A DNA stretch of 64,000 bases from Paracoccaceae bacterium. GTDB lineage: Bacteria; Pseudomonadota; Alphaproteobacteria; Rhodobacterales; Rhodobacteraceae. Positions within the stretch are counted from its first letter, which is position 1, and each line of letters begins with the position of its first letter. Made by a program: the position numbers and the translations under genes. The DNA is taken from positions 62,001-126,000 of the forward strand of contig PAPN01000009.1 in the NCBI GenBank assembly GCA_002708925.1. The letters are read 5' to 3'. The notes below the pieces were generated by a model. The model did no database searches. It was not told where the DNA came from and saw nothing but the letters and a program-made list of their open reading frames with translations. Shown one piece after another: positions 9,142 to 17,872 of this stretch.

Positions 9142-10487
9142 GGCGGGCGCGCTCGGCCAGTTTGCGGGTGACGCTTTTGGTGGCCTCGGGGATTATCCTG
9201 ATGTCCGTGGCCGCGATGAGCGTGCAATACCGGGTGACTGCGGCCTCGCTTGAGGCGCGCCAGAGCGAAATGCTGCGCGCCGATCTTGAGGCCTTCGCGG
9301 CCCTGTACCAGCAGCGTCGGATCGTTGCCTTGCGCCAGGCGGTTGAATTCCGCGTGGACACGGCTCCGGCGCAGCAGGTGATTTACCTGTTGATGGACCG
9401 AGACCGGAAACTGGCCGGAAACCTGGCGCAATGGCCTGCGGGCCTGGCGGTGAACGGCGCTGATTTCGCCCCCGATGGCGCGCAGGAATTCACGTATGCG
9501 GGGGTGCCCTATCTGGGTGTGGCGCGTGAATTGCCCGGCGGTTTCCCGTTCCTGGTGGCGCATTCCAGGGCCGAGACTCTGGCCACTCTGGCCGATTTGC
9601 GGCGGCTGATCGGCTGGGTTGCGCTGGGTCTGCTGGGGGTGTCCTTGCTGGCCGGATGGGGGGTGAGCCGCGCTGTTCTGGGCCGGATCGGGCGGCTGAA
9701 CAGGCTGGCCGATCAGGTGGCCGAAGGCGATCTGTCCGCTCGCTTGCCCAGGCCAGCCACGCAGGATGAATTCGCCACCTTGCAGGATCATATCCACAAT
9801 ATGCTGGACCGGATCGAGGCCCTGAACCGTGCGACGCACCGGCTGTCGGATGCCATCGCCCATGAGCTGCGCACCCCGCTGAACCGGATACAGCAGCGTC
9901 TGGCGGATCTGCCCGTGGATACAGCGCAAGCCAATGAAATCAGGGGGGAAATTCGCTCGGCTATTCGGGTTTTCGATGCGCTTTTGGATATTTCAGCCGC
10001 CGAGGCCGCGCAGGGGCAACGCCCCGGTCTGGTGCCTGTGAACCTGTCGGAACTGGCCGAGCAGGTCTTTGATCTCTACGCCCCTCTGGCCGAGGACCAC
10101 GGGCTGGAATGCCATCTGCAAATCACCCCCGATCTGTGGGTTCTGGGCGAGCGCAGCCTGCTGGCGCAGCTGCTGACGAACCTGCTGGAAAACGCCATTA
10201 AATACTGTCATCGGGGCGATGCGATCACCCTGTCCCTGGCCGAGCAGAACGGGCGTCATCTGCTTCAGCTGTCCGATACCGGCCCCGGCATCCCCGAAGA
10301 ATTGCGCGCGCAGATGTTCGAGCGTTTCTCGCGTGCGGAACGGGACCGGCAGACAGCCGGGCACGGGCTGGGCCTGGCGCTGGTGCAGGCCATCGCGGCG
10401 CGGCATGGGGCGAAACTGTTGCTTCCCCCTACGTCAAAAGGCTTTGCGATTGTGATCAGCTGCCCTAAACTCGACCCTACGGCCTGA
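9138..10487 (+). CDS. Sensor histidine kinase
   Basis: A 449-residue membrane kinase, partner of the upstream regulator (4-nt overlap). TM1 is at about residues 9-30, then a periplasmic sensor region of about 125 residues, TM2 near 156-176 and a HAMP linker ('LNRLADQVAEGDLSARL'). The HisKA box carries His242 ('IAHELRTPLNR'). The HATPase domain has the N box ('LLENAIKYC'), G1 ('DTGPGIP') and G2 ('GHGLGLALV'). The periplasmic domain faces the compartment where the neighbouring proteases act; the actual signal is unknown. Confidence 0.92.
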   Translation: MRRARSASLRVTLLVASGIILMSVAAMSVQYRVTAASLEARQSEMLRADLEAFAALYQQRRIVALRQAVEFRVDTAPAQQVIYLLMDRDRKLAGNLAQWPAGLAVNGADFAPDGAQEFTYAGVPYLGVARELPGGFPFLVAHSRAETLATLADLRRLIGWVALGLLGVSLLAGWGVSRAVLGRIGRLNRLADQVAEGDLSARLPRPATQDEFATLQDHIHNMLDRIEALNRATHRLSDAIAHELRTPLNRIQQRLADLPVDTAQANEIRGEIRSAIRVFDALLDISAAEAAQGQRPGLVPVNLSELAEQVFDLYAPLAEDHGLECHLQITPDLWVLGERSLLAQLLTNLLENAIKYCHRGDAITLSLAEQNGRHLLQLSDTGPGIPEELRAQMFERFSRAERDRQTAGHGLGLALVQAIAARHGAKLLLPPTSKGFAIVISCPKLDPTA

Positions 10488-10515
10488 CATTATCGGGCCG
10501 CGCCGGGGGAGACGT

Positions 10516-11973
10516 ATGAAACCAATTCAAGTGTTGTGCGCAGCGGTTCTTCTGGCCGGATGCGCAGCGGTGAACAAGCCACTGAACCAACCGTTGGAAA
10601 GCGGGCAGAACGCCCCCCTTGCGGAAACCACGCTGAAAACCCCGCAGGATGGCGAGGTCTATGTCGGGCTGGCCTTTTCCGGTGGGGGGATGCGGGCCTC
10701 GGCCTTTGCCTATGGTGTACTTGAGGAGCTGCGCGCCCAGTCCGCCAGCCCTGAAAACCCCGAGGGCATCCTGTCTGACGTGCGGCTGGTCACGGGGGTG
10801 TCCGGCGGGTCCGTCACGGCGGCGCATTTCGGGCTGAACGGGGCCAGGGCTCTGGAGGGGTATCGCGACAATTACCTGATCACCAATGCCGAACGCTATA
10901 TGGCCAACACGCCGATAAACCCGCTGACGGTGGTGCGCGGCCTGTCCGGCGGGGCCAACGGGCGCAAGACTTTTGGCCGCTATCTGGATGAGAAACTGTT
11001 CCACGGTGCCACCTTTGGCGATCTGCGCGCGCGCAGCCAGATCACCACCTGGATCAATGCCACGGATATGGCGAACCAGACGCCGTTTCTGTTTAGCCCC
11101 GAGACGTTTGACGCGCTGTGCTCGGATCTGTCCAGTTTCCCGATTTCGGATGCTGTGGCGGCCTCGGCGGCGTTTCCTCTGGTGTTCTCGCCGATCACGC
11201 TGGAGGCGCATCAGGATACCTGCACCTATCAAGAGCCCGACTGGCTGACCGCCGCGCGCCACAACCCCGAGGCCAGCTCGGCCATGCGGGCCCATGCTGC
11301 GGCGCTGGAAAGCTATGGAAACCCCGATAAGGTGAAATATGTTAAACTGTTAGACGGCGGGATTACGGATAATTTCGGCACCACCGGGCTGGCGATCGAA
11401 CGGGCGCGGGCGCGCAATGGCTATGCGCCGCTGACCGCGCAGCAGGCGGTGCGGTTGAAGCGGTTCTTGTTCCTGGTGGCGGATGCGGGGACCGAGAAAA
11501 CCTATCGCTGGTCGCAGAAACTGCGCGGGCCGGGCGGGCCTAATCTGGCGATGGGGATTGCCGGGGCCTCGATGGGGGCGGCCTCGCGGACGGGCTATGA
11601 TGCGATGCGGTTGCAGATCGAAAAATGGGAATCCGATCTGGTCGCATTCCGTTGCAGCCTGCCCGCCGCGCAAGTGCGCAAACACCGCGGCACGCTGCGC
11701 GGATGGAACTGCCGGGACGTGAAGTTTTTCGTCGGGCTGATCAGTTTCGACGCGCTGGACGAAGCGCAACAAACCGCGCTGAATGAGATCCCGACCCGGC
11801 TGAAACTGAAGACGGAACAGGTGGATATGACCATTCAGGCCGGCCGCATGGCCACCCGCCTGAACCCTGATCTGAACGGATTTCTGCGGGCGCAGCCGGG
11901 GGGCAATCCGCTGGCGGCGATACGGGCGGGCGGCGGGGGCGCCCTGAGGCGGATAGCGCCCATCAAGAACTGA
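10516..11973 (+). CDS. Patatin-like phospholipase, predicted lipoprotein
   Basis: A 485-residue patatin-family serine hydrolase. The signal peptide ends in a lipobox, 'VLLAGCAAV' with Cys16, so it should be lipid-anchored in the envelope. Catalytic features are the oxyanion loop 'AFSGGGMRAS', the nucleophile elbow 'TGVSGGS' (Ser96) and the dyad Asp280 in 'LLDGGITDNFG'. GGGGGAG precedes the ATG. It sits 28 nt after the kinase and before caspase copy 2, in the same direction. Expected activity is lipid acyl hydrolysis; whether it targets self or foreign membranes cannot be seen. Confidence 0.88.
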   Translation: MKPIQVLCAAVLLAGCAAVNKPLNQPLESGQNAPLAETTLKTPQDGEVYVGLAFSGGGMRASAFAYGVLEELRAQSASPENPEGILSDVRLVTGVSGGSVTAAHFGLNGARALEGYRDNYLITNAERYMANTPINPLTVVRGLSGGANGRKTFGRYLDEKLFHGATFGDLRARSQITTWINATDMANQTPFLFSPETFDALCSDLSSFPISDAVAASAAFPLVFSPITLEAHQDTCTYQEPDWLTAARHNPEASSAMRAHAAALESYGNPDKVKYVKLLDGGITDNFGTTGLAIERARARNGYAPLTAQQAVRLKRFLFLVADAGTEKTYRWSQKLRGPGGPNLAMGIAGASMGAASRTGYDAMRLQIEKWESDLVAFRCSLPAAQVRKHRGTLRGWNCRDVKFFVGLISFDALDEAQQTALNEIPTRLKLKTEQVDMTIQAGRMATRLNPDLNGFLRAQPGGNPLAAIRAGGGGALRRIAPIKN

Positions 11974-12038
11974 TGACAAATCCGGTCACCCCGCGCTGAA
12001 TGCTTGATCGAACAAAGGACACCTGTAAACAATTGCGC

Positions 12039-14102
12039 ATGAAACATAGGTTTACCCTTGCTGTTGCCGTGCTGCTGGGCACCCTTGCTGCCCCCCTGCG
12101 GGCCGAGACCCTTGCTCTGGTGGTTGGGGTGTCGGATTATTTCCATCTGGATGCGGATTTGCGCGGGCCGGCCAATGATACGGCTTTGGTGACGCAGATG
12201 CTGATTGCGCGCGGCGTGGACCCGCAGCGCATTCGTCTGCTGGCCTCGGAAGGGGCGGGGCACGCGCCGGGTGTGCCGATCCTGCAGGCCCCCACGCGCG
12301 CCGCCATCCTGTCCGAGCTGACCCGGCTCAGCCAGAAGGCGCAGGCCGGGGATACGGTGTTTTTCTATTTCTCGGGCCATGGCTCGCAGGCGCCCGATCA
12401 GAACGGGGACGAGGCCGGCGGGTATGATGAGATCCTGCTGCCTGCCGATGCAACCGGCTGGAAAGGCGCGATCGGAGCCGTGGAAAACGCGATTGTCGAT
12501 GATGAAATGGCCACGCATTTTCAGGCCATTCTGGACACCGGAGCGCATTTGGTGGCGGTTCTGGATGCCTGCCATTCAGCCACCGGATTTCGTGCCCTGG
12601 GGCAGCAATCCGCGGTGGCGCGCTATGTGGATCCGGTGATGCTGGGCATCCCGCAGGCGGGGCCTTTTGAAGAACCGGACGGCGCGGGGCGGGCCTTGCA
12701 GGGGGATTTTGCGTTTCTCTATTCCTCGCAATCCAATCAGCGCTCGTTTGAATACCCGTTGGGCGATGCGGATGATCCGGCCAATTGGTACGGCGATTTC
12801 ACCCGCGCGCTGATGGGGGTGCTGACGGCGGAAGCTGCGCTAAGCTGGCAGCAGGCCTTGCAGGCGGCGACGGATGGCATGTCTCGGAATGGGCCCGCCG
12901 CGCAATCCCCGGACGCAGAGGGCACCCTGCTGGCCGCAGGTGTTTTCGGACAGGCCACCCCCAAAAAGCGCTATGCCTTTGACGGGGATCAGTTGCAGGC
13001 CGGGTTATTGCACGGATTGGCCGAGGGGGCCGTTGTGCAGATCTTTGCCAGCCTGACGGATCAGACGGCTCTGGCCCGCGCGCGGTTGACCGGGCTACAG
13101 GCCAATAGCGCGACGTTGCTGTCCGATGATCCGCTGCCTTCGGCCGGGTATGCCATGGTTACGCAGCCCGGATTGCCTCAGCCCGTGCGTCTGGGTGTGC
13201 CGATCCGCGCGGATGCCATGGACGGGCAGGATTATGGGGCGCTGACGGCGATGCTGGACGGGTTGGCGCAAGCCGACGCGCTGGAGGGGGTGCGCCTGAA
13301 TGCCCCCGCGTTCGATATGCAGCCCTATCTGGTGGACGGGACGCTGGCTTTGGCCGGGCGCGACGGGATTTTGGACCCGCACGGGCCGGGCTCTAGCCCG
13401 CGTCTGGATCTGAACGGCGCCGAATACCCGCAATTGCAATTGCACCTGGCCGATTTTCTGGAACGTGTGGCCCGCACGGGCCGTTTGCGTATTGCGCTGT
13501 CGATGGCTGAACAGGGCAGTTCGGGCGGGTTCAGCCTGTTCAGCACCGGCATCGGCCAAAGCCTGCGCCATGTCGCCGGGCAGATCGGCAAGGATGGCGA
13601 TTGCGCGGATCCGGACGCCGCCCAAACCCCGGTTTCGGCGCCGGTTTCGGTGCAGCACTGCGATCAGCTGTGGCTGAGCCTGCGCAATACCGATCTTGAG
13701 GCGCAGGACGTCACTGTGCTCTATGTGGATCGCGAACTGGGCGTCACGGCGATCTGGCCCGAACCGGGAATTTCGAACCGCATTGCCTTTGGCGAGGAAC
13801 AGGAAATCGGTCTGCTGATCCAGAATCCGGCCGGGGCCGATGGGCGGGGGCGGGCCGGTATAGAAGAACTGATCGTGATTTCCACTCCTGCCCGCGATGG
13901 GGCCCCCCGAACCGAGCTGACAGCCCTGGCCGACCCGATTCAGACCCGCGATCTGCCCGCGACGGGCGGCGCATTACAGGCCTATCTGGGGGCGGCGCTG
14001 GCCCCGGATGAAAGCGCGCGCGATCTTTCCCTGTCTGGCTCGGGTGGCCTGCCGAAACTGGATGTAAAACGCTACTCTGTGCATCTGAACGTGCCCGAAT
14101 AG
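12039..14102 (+). CDS. Exported caspase-family (peptidase C14) protein, copy 2
   Basis: Second orthocaspase-type protein, 687 residues from the ATG at 12039. I chose this start because a standard signal peptide begins there ('MKHRFTLAVAVLLG', cleavage near 'APLRA'); an ATG at 12000 would add 13 residues. Neither has an obvious Shine-Dalgarno. Catalytic dyad: His114 ('YFSGHGSQAP') and Cys178 ('VLDACHSAT'), at almost the same positions as in copy 1, with the metacaspase-type Asp two residues before Cys. Matching C-terminal segments ('LHGLAEGAVV', 'DVTVLYVDRELGVTAIW') show that the two proteins are homologous over their full length. It lies between the patatin and the S1A protease. Confidence 0.88.
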   Translation: MKHRFTLAVAVLLGTLAAPLRAETLALVVGVSDYFHLDADLRGPANDTALVTQMLIARGVDPQRIRLLASEGAGHAPGVPILQAPTRAAILSELTRLSQKAQAGDTVFFYFSGHGSQAPDQNGDEAGGYDEILLPADATGWKGAIGAVENAIVDDEMATHFQAILDTGAHLVAVLDACHSATGFRALGQQSAVARYVDPVMLGIPQAGPFEEPDGAGRALQGDFAFLYSSQSNQRSFEYPLGDADDPANWYGDFTRALMGVLTAEAALSWQQALQAATDGMSRNGPAAQSPDAEGTLLAAGVFGQATPKKRYAFDGDQLQAGLLHGLAEGAVVQIFASLTDQTALARARLTGLQANSATLLSDDPLPSAGYAMVTQPGLPQPVRLGVPIRADAMDGQDYGALTAMLDGLAQADALEGVRLNAPAFDMQPYLVDGTLALAGRDGILDPHGPGSSPRLDLNGAEYPQLQLHLADFLERVARTGRLRIALSMAEQGSSGGFSLFSTGIGQSLRHVAGQIGKDGDCADPDAAQTPVSAPVSVQHCDQLWLSLRNTDLEAQDVTVLYVDRELGVTAIWPEPGISNRIAFGEEQEIGLLIQNPAGADGRGRAGIEELIVISTPARDGAPRTELTALADPIQTRDLPATGGALQAYLGAALAPDESARDLSLSGSGGLPKLDVKRYSVHLNVPE

Positions 14103-14161
14103 CCTTAGAATGTGACTTAAGCGCACTGTATTTGACGCAAAACTTAGTGAAAGGAACCGAT

Positions 14162-15250
14162 ATGAAAGCCTTTAAATTCAACAGTCTGAAATGGGCTGGC
14201 CCAAAGTGGGCCGGCCTGGTGATGGCGGCGGCGCTGATGACCGCGCCAGCCGTGACCGCGCAGGAAATCGAGATGCCGGCGGTGGATGCGGCCAATGCCT
14301 CGCCTTTTGATTTCGCCGCGTCGAACCGCAAGGCCGAACGCGCCGAGCAGATGGCCAAGGATGGCAGCGGATCCAAGGTGATCGGCGGCGAGCTGGCCGC
14401 GAACGGCGCCTGGCCCTGGCAGGTTGGCCTGATGATCGCCGGTTACCCGCTGTCGCCCGATGCGCATTTCTGCGGTGGCTCGTTGATTCTGGATCGCTGG
14501 GTGCTGACGGCGGCCCACTGCATCCATCATCAGGACAAGAACGGGAAATACTTCGATCTGCATCCCTCGCAGCTGACCGTGCTGACCGGCACCAACGTGA
14601 TTGGCGATGGCCAGGGCGATAACGTCCCGGTCGAGAAAATCATCCGTTACCCCAATTATAACCCCAATGGCTGGGACGGGGATGTGGCCCTGATCAAACT
14701 GGCGCGGCGTCCGAACTCGAACTACCGCACGATCCAGGTGCCCGATCAGAACTTCGGCGATGTGCTGGATCAGGCCGGGGTGCCCACCGTGGTGACCGGC
14801 TGGGGGCTGGTGAACGGGGGCAAACACCCCAACCAGATGTATCAGGCCGAAATCCAGATGATGTCACGCGACACCTGCAACGAGGCCCTGATGAAGGCGC
14901 GTGCCCGCCCGGCCAGCAAGGCCTTTGTGCAGGCGGCCTCGATCTTTCGCCTGAACCAGAGCGACATGCAGAAAGCCTGGGAAGAGCTGGTCAAACGCGC
15001 GCCTCTGCCGCTGACCGAGAACATGATCTGCTCGGGCAGCTTCGAGGGCGGCAAGACCTCGTGTCAGGGTGACAGCGGCGGCCCGCTGGTGGTGCCGCTG
15101 GACGATGGCAGCTATATTCAGGCCGGGATCGTCAGCTGGGGCCTGTCCGCCGGTCCCAACAATACCTGCGCGGAAAACGCCCTGTTCTCGGCCTATACCA
15201 AGGTGTCCAAGTTCCTGCCCTGGCTGGAGCAGACGATCAGCCAGAACTAA
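14162..15250 (+). CDS. Secreted chymotrypsin-fold (S1A) serine protease zymogen with altered S1 pocket
   Basis: A 362-residue eukaryotic-type S1A protease. A signal peptide (about 1-33) is followed by a propeptide to Lys72, then the mature N-terminus 'VIGGELAANGAWPWQVG', the classic activation site cut after Lys. Triad: His119 ('LTAAHC'), Asp174 ('GDVALI'), Ser305 ('CQGDSGGP'). Cys pairs match C42-C58, C168-C182 and C191-C220 of chymotrypsin. The residue at trypsin position 189 is Thr ('GGKTSCQGDSGG'), not Asp, and position 226 appears to be Ser, so it should not have trypsin specificity. About 35 extra residues lie between the 168 and 182 Cys. The ATG at 14162 has AAAGGA upstream. A strong hairpin follows the stop. 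Confidence 0.9.
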   Translation: MKAFKFNSLKWAGPKWAGLVMAAALMTAPAVTAQEIEMPAVDAANASPFDFAASNRKAERAEQMAKDGSGSKVIGGELAANGAWPWQVGLMIAGYPLSPDAHFCGGSLILDRWVLTAAHCIHHQDKNGKYFDLHPSQLTVLTGTNVIGDGQGDNVPVEKIIRYPNYNPNGWDGDVALIKLARRPNSNYRTIQVPDQNFGDVLDQAGVPTVVTGWGLVNGGKHPNQMYQAEIQMMSRDTCNEALMKARARPASKAFVQAASIFRLNQSDMQKAWEELVKRAPLPLTENMICSGSFEGGKTSCQGDSGGPLVVPLDDGSYIQAGIVSWGLSAGPNNTCAENALFSAYTKVSKFLPWLEQTISQN

Positions 15251-15261
15251 GCGACTCTGAA

Positions 15262-15294
15262 AAATCAGCCCCCCGCCAGCTTTGGCGGGGGGCT
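15262..15294. terminator. Strong 12-bp hairpin, probably a bidirectional terminator
   Basis: A 12-bp perfect stem (15267-15278 with 15283-15294, 4-nt loop) lies just after the S1A protease stop. On the plus strand no T run follows, but on the minus strand it is followed by TTTT (A15261-15264). It may therefore also stop minus-strand transcripts coming from 15747 that run antisense through 15297-15740. Confidence 0.6.
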
Positions 15295-15296
15295 CT

Positions 15297-15740
15297 ATGT
15301 GGATCGAGAGATATTCCCAGATGTTGAAACTATTCCTGTCCGTCGAGCGGCTGGCGGTTGCGGCGGCCTCGGTTTTCGCATTTTTCCCACTTTGGCAGTA
15401 TCTGGACGAGACCGATGACCGGCAACTGGACCGCGATGCGACCTTGATCCTGGCGCATGCATCCTGTGAAACCGCCGGGGTGCTTACCCTGATCGAAAGG
15501 CTAGAGGACGCGGCCGAGAGTGTCGAACGTGACAGGACCCGCAATCTGGAAATCGACCGTCAGTCCCCGGAATTCGTTGCCCAGATCGAAGCCTTTTTAC
15601 AAAGCGCGCGGCGCAAGGAACTGCCCGAGAACATAACCCCGAGTCTCATTGGCTCTGGCAATGTCAGGCGTATGCTGGAGGTCGAACAGCTGATGGTGCG
15701 GTGCGCCAAGGTGGTTCAGCAAAATGTAACCCAGGGATAA
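15297..15740 (+). CDS. Small predicted membrane-anchored protein of unknown function
   Basis: About 147 residues; not recognised. One hydrophobic segment near the N-terminus ('RLAVAAASVFAFFPLW') is followed by charged, helix-prone sequence ('LIERLEDAAESVERDRTRN') with two Cys. The start is uncertain: ATG at 15297 sits 2 nt after the hairpin described at 15267-15294, and ATG at 15321 is equally possible; neither has a clear Shine-Dalgarno. It is convergent with the paralogue B gene (stop codons 6 nt apart). It may belong to the protease locus by position only. Confidence 0.5.
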   Translation: MWIERYSQMLKLFLSVERLAVAAASVFAFFPLWQYLDETDDRQLDRDATLILAHASCETAGVLTLIERLEDAAESVERDRTRNLEIDRQSPEFVAQIEAFLQSARRKELPENITPSLIGSGNVRRMLEVEQLMVRCAKVVQQNVTQG

Positions 15741-15746
15741 CCCCGT

Positions 15747-16394
15747 TCAGTTCGTCAGCACGTAATAGCTGTTCCGCTTGGAGCTGACATTTTCGACCTC
15801 GGCAAAGAACACGCCGTTCTGTGTGGGTGTCCAGGCGCAATACAGCTTGTCCGAAGCCCCCTGTTCCCGGCAGATCGTGTTGCCTTTTTCATCAAGCACC
15901 TTGAGATCCAGATTAGACCCGTCATTGCCCAGAATGGCCAGCTCGGCCAGGATACCGCCTTCGAATTCGAGGCGCACCATGTCTATATAGCCGGCCTGCA
16001 AACGGTTCAGCGTCCGGCTGGCCCCGCCAATGCGCCCGCGGCTGCCCTCGACCGAGGCATCCTCGATCCGCGCTTGCAGGGCGTCGTCCCCCTCGGCCAG
16101 ATCATAGGCGATCTGATACATCTGCGCGGCCGTCACCACAGTGGGATCGGCCGGGGCGCTGTCATCCGTACCGGGCGCGGCGCCGGGGCGGGTCTGGGTG
16201 GGGCGCTGGACGTCTTCGATGAATACCGAGCCGGTGATCTTGGCCGCGCTCAGCACCATAACGGGGTCTTGCTGGGCCTGCCCGTAGGCGAACAGATCCT
16301 GACCCAGCGCCAGCGTTTTCAGCGGGCCGGAACCGGCCAGCGTAGCCGTAGGGATCAGCAGGGCGGCGGCCAGCGCCAGGGCGGAGATCTTCAT
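15747..16394 (-). CDS. Secreted protein with PPC-like C-terminal domain, paralogue B
   Basis: A 215-residue exported protein homologous to the 6244-6903 product. Signal peptide 'MKISALALAAALLIPTATLA'. Shared landmarks with paralogue A: 'QDPVMVLSAAKITGSV' (A: 'EDPILIVAAAKLRKSL'), 'LAEGDDALQARIEDA', then 'NLDLKVLDEKGNTICRE', 'YCAWTPTQNGVFFAEV' and the terminal 'YYVLTN'. The C-terminal part looks like a PPC-type beta domain with a likely disulfide. I chose the ATG at 16394 because the signal peptide starts there; GAAAGAG is upstream. The two paralogues lie near the two ends of the protease block, each close to a caspase-like gene. Confidence 0.7.
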   Translation of the reverse strand: MKISALALAAALLIPTATLAGSGPLKTLALGQDLFAYGQAQQDPVMVLSAAKITGSVFIEDVQRPTQTRPGAAPGTDDSAPADPTVVTAAQMYQIAYDLAEGDDALQARIEDASVEGSRGRIGGASRTLNRLQAGYIDMVRLEFEGGILAELAILGNDGSNLDLKVLDEKGNTICREQGASDKLYCAWTPTQNGVFFAEVENVSSKRNSYYVLTN

Positions 16395-16600
16395 GATGGG
16401 CACTCTTTCAATGGTCGAAAACGCGTCGGTTTCCCCAAAGCTACACGCTTGGGGGCGCAATAGGAATTGTTCTTTGCTGACAAGGCCTGTCATTTCCGGG
16501 CGACCACGCTAAACATGCACAAAACCCGTATTTTCACGGGGCTTGGCAAGCCCGTGCCGCATCTGCATCATGACCGTTCAGAGAAAAGGAAACACGACAC

Positions 16601-17872
16601 ATGCCAGACAGCCATGTCGCGATTATTGGGGCCGGAATTGTCGGCGCCGCGACTGCCATCTGGGCCCAGCGAGCCGGCCTGAAAGTGACCCTGATTGACC
16701 GGCTGGAACCGGGCGAGGGGGCCTCTTATGGAAACGGCGGGGTGCTGGCCTCTTGTGCTGTGGTGCCGGTGCCGGTGCCGGGCCTGCTGCGTCAGGGGCC
16801 GTCCTATCTGTTCAATCCGTCCCGGCCGCTGTTCCTGAAATGGAGCTATCTGCCGCGTCTGGCCCCCTGGCTGCTGGCCTATCTGCGGCGAGCCAATGAT
16901 CGGGATGCGCGGGCGACGGCGCGGGCTTTGACCGCGTTGATCGCAGACAGCCTGGCCGATCACCGGGCGCTGGCCTTGGGCACCCCGGCCGCGCCCTATC
17001 TGCACCCGTGTGATTTCGTCTATGCCTATCGGACGCGCAGGGATTTCGAGGCGGACGCCTATACCTACGCTCTCAAGCGCGAAAACGGGTTTTCCTGGCA
17101 AGAGTTCGAGGGCGCGGCCCTGCGGCAATACGATCCGGCGCTGACCGGGGATGTGTCAATCGGCGCGGTTTTCGGCGATCACGGGCGGATTTCCGATCCG
17201 GGGGCCTATGTCAAGGCGCTGGTGGCGCATCTTGTGGCGCAGGGCGGGGATTTCGTGCGGGGCGATGTCACGGAAATTTCGCATAAGACCGGCCGGGTCA
17301 GCGGGCTGCGTGTCGATGGCAAAATGATGGCCTGCGATGCGGTGGTCCTGACCGCGGGCGCCTGGAGCGGCCCGCTGGCGCGCAGCCTGGGCGTCCGGGC
17401 GCCGGTGGAAACCGAACGCGGCTATCATATCGAGCTGTGGAACCCCTCAATCATGCCGGAATCGCCCATTTTGTTCAGCGCGGGCCAGTTCGTGGCCACT
17501 CCGATGGAGGGGCGTTTGCGTCTTGCCGGGATTGTCGAATTCGGAGGGCTGAGGGCGCAGCCCTCGCGTGCGCCGTTCGATCTGCTGCTGCGGCAGGCCT
17601 GCGCCGCCATGCCGGGGCTGAGCTGGGACGAAAAAACCGAGTGGATGGGGCACCGGCCCGTGCTGCCCGATTCTCTGCCCATAATCGGGCAATCCCCTGA
17701 TATAAAAGGCGCTTTTCTGGGGTTCGGGCATCATCACGTGGGGCTGACCGGCGGGGCCAGAACCGGCCGTCTGCTGGCGCAGCTGGTTGCCGGGCAGACC
17801 CCCAATATCGACATGACGCCCTATGCGCCGGGGCGTTTCAGCGCGGGTGTTTCGAAGGGCGCGTCGGGGTAG
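16601..17872 (+). CDS. FAD-dependent oxidoreductase, D-amino-acid dehydrogenase (DadA) like
   Basis: A 423-residue DAO-family flavoenzyme. The N-terminal dinucleotide fold is '[20 protein letters not shown]', with '[11 protein letters not shown]' typical of DadA-like proteins. The C-terminal '[18 protein letters not shown]' and '[17 protein letters not shown]' are family landmarks. Likely reaction: oxidative deamination of a D-amino acid or related amine, with electrons going to the respiratory chain; the substrate is not identifiable. GAAAAGGAAA lies before the ATG. Its 3' end overlaps the 3' end of truA by 52 nt in convergent orientation. Confidence 0.85.
   Translation: MPDSHVAIIGAGIVGAATAIWAQRAGLKVTLIDRLEPGEGASYGNGGVLASCAVVPVPVPGLLRQGPSYLFNPSRPLFLKWSYLPRLAPWLLAYLRRANDRDARATARALTALIADSLADHRALALGTPAAPYLHPCDFVYAYRTRRDFEADAYTYALKRENGFSWQEFEGAALRQYDPALTGDVSIGAVFGDHGRISDPGAYVKALVAHLVAQGGDFVRGDVTEISHKTGRVSGLRVDGKMMACDAVVLTAGAWSGPLARSLGVRAPVETERGYHIELWNPSIMPESPILFSAGQFVATPMEGRLRLAGIVEFGGLRAQPSRAPFDLLLRQACAAMPGLSWDEKTEWMGHRPVLPDSLPIIGQSPDIKGAFLGFGHHHVGLTGGARTGRLLAQLVAGQTPNIDMTPYAPGRFSAGVSKGASG

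Noticed and set aside
4119-14102. Caspase-like genes as a phage-defence (abortive infection) system
   Set aside because: Both proteins have signal peptides and lie with other exported hydrolases; there is no gasdermin, STAND NTPase, TIR or CRISPR component nearby. An extracytoplasmic role is more likely.
16537-16556. Hairpin (with one bulge) 45 nt before the DadA-like gene as a terminator
   Set aside because: No T run follows on either strand and no gene ends there; it may be incidental.
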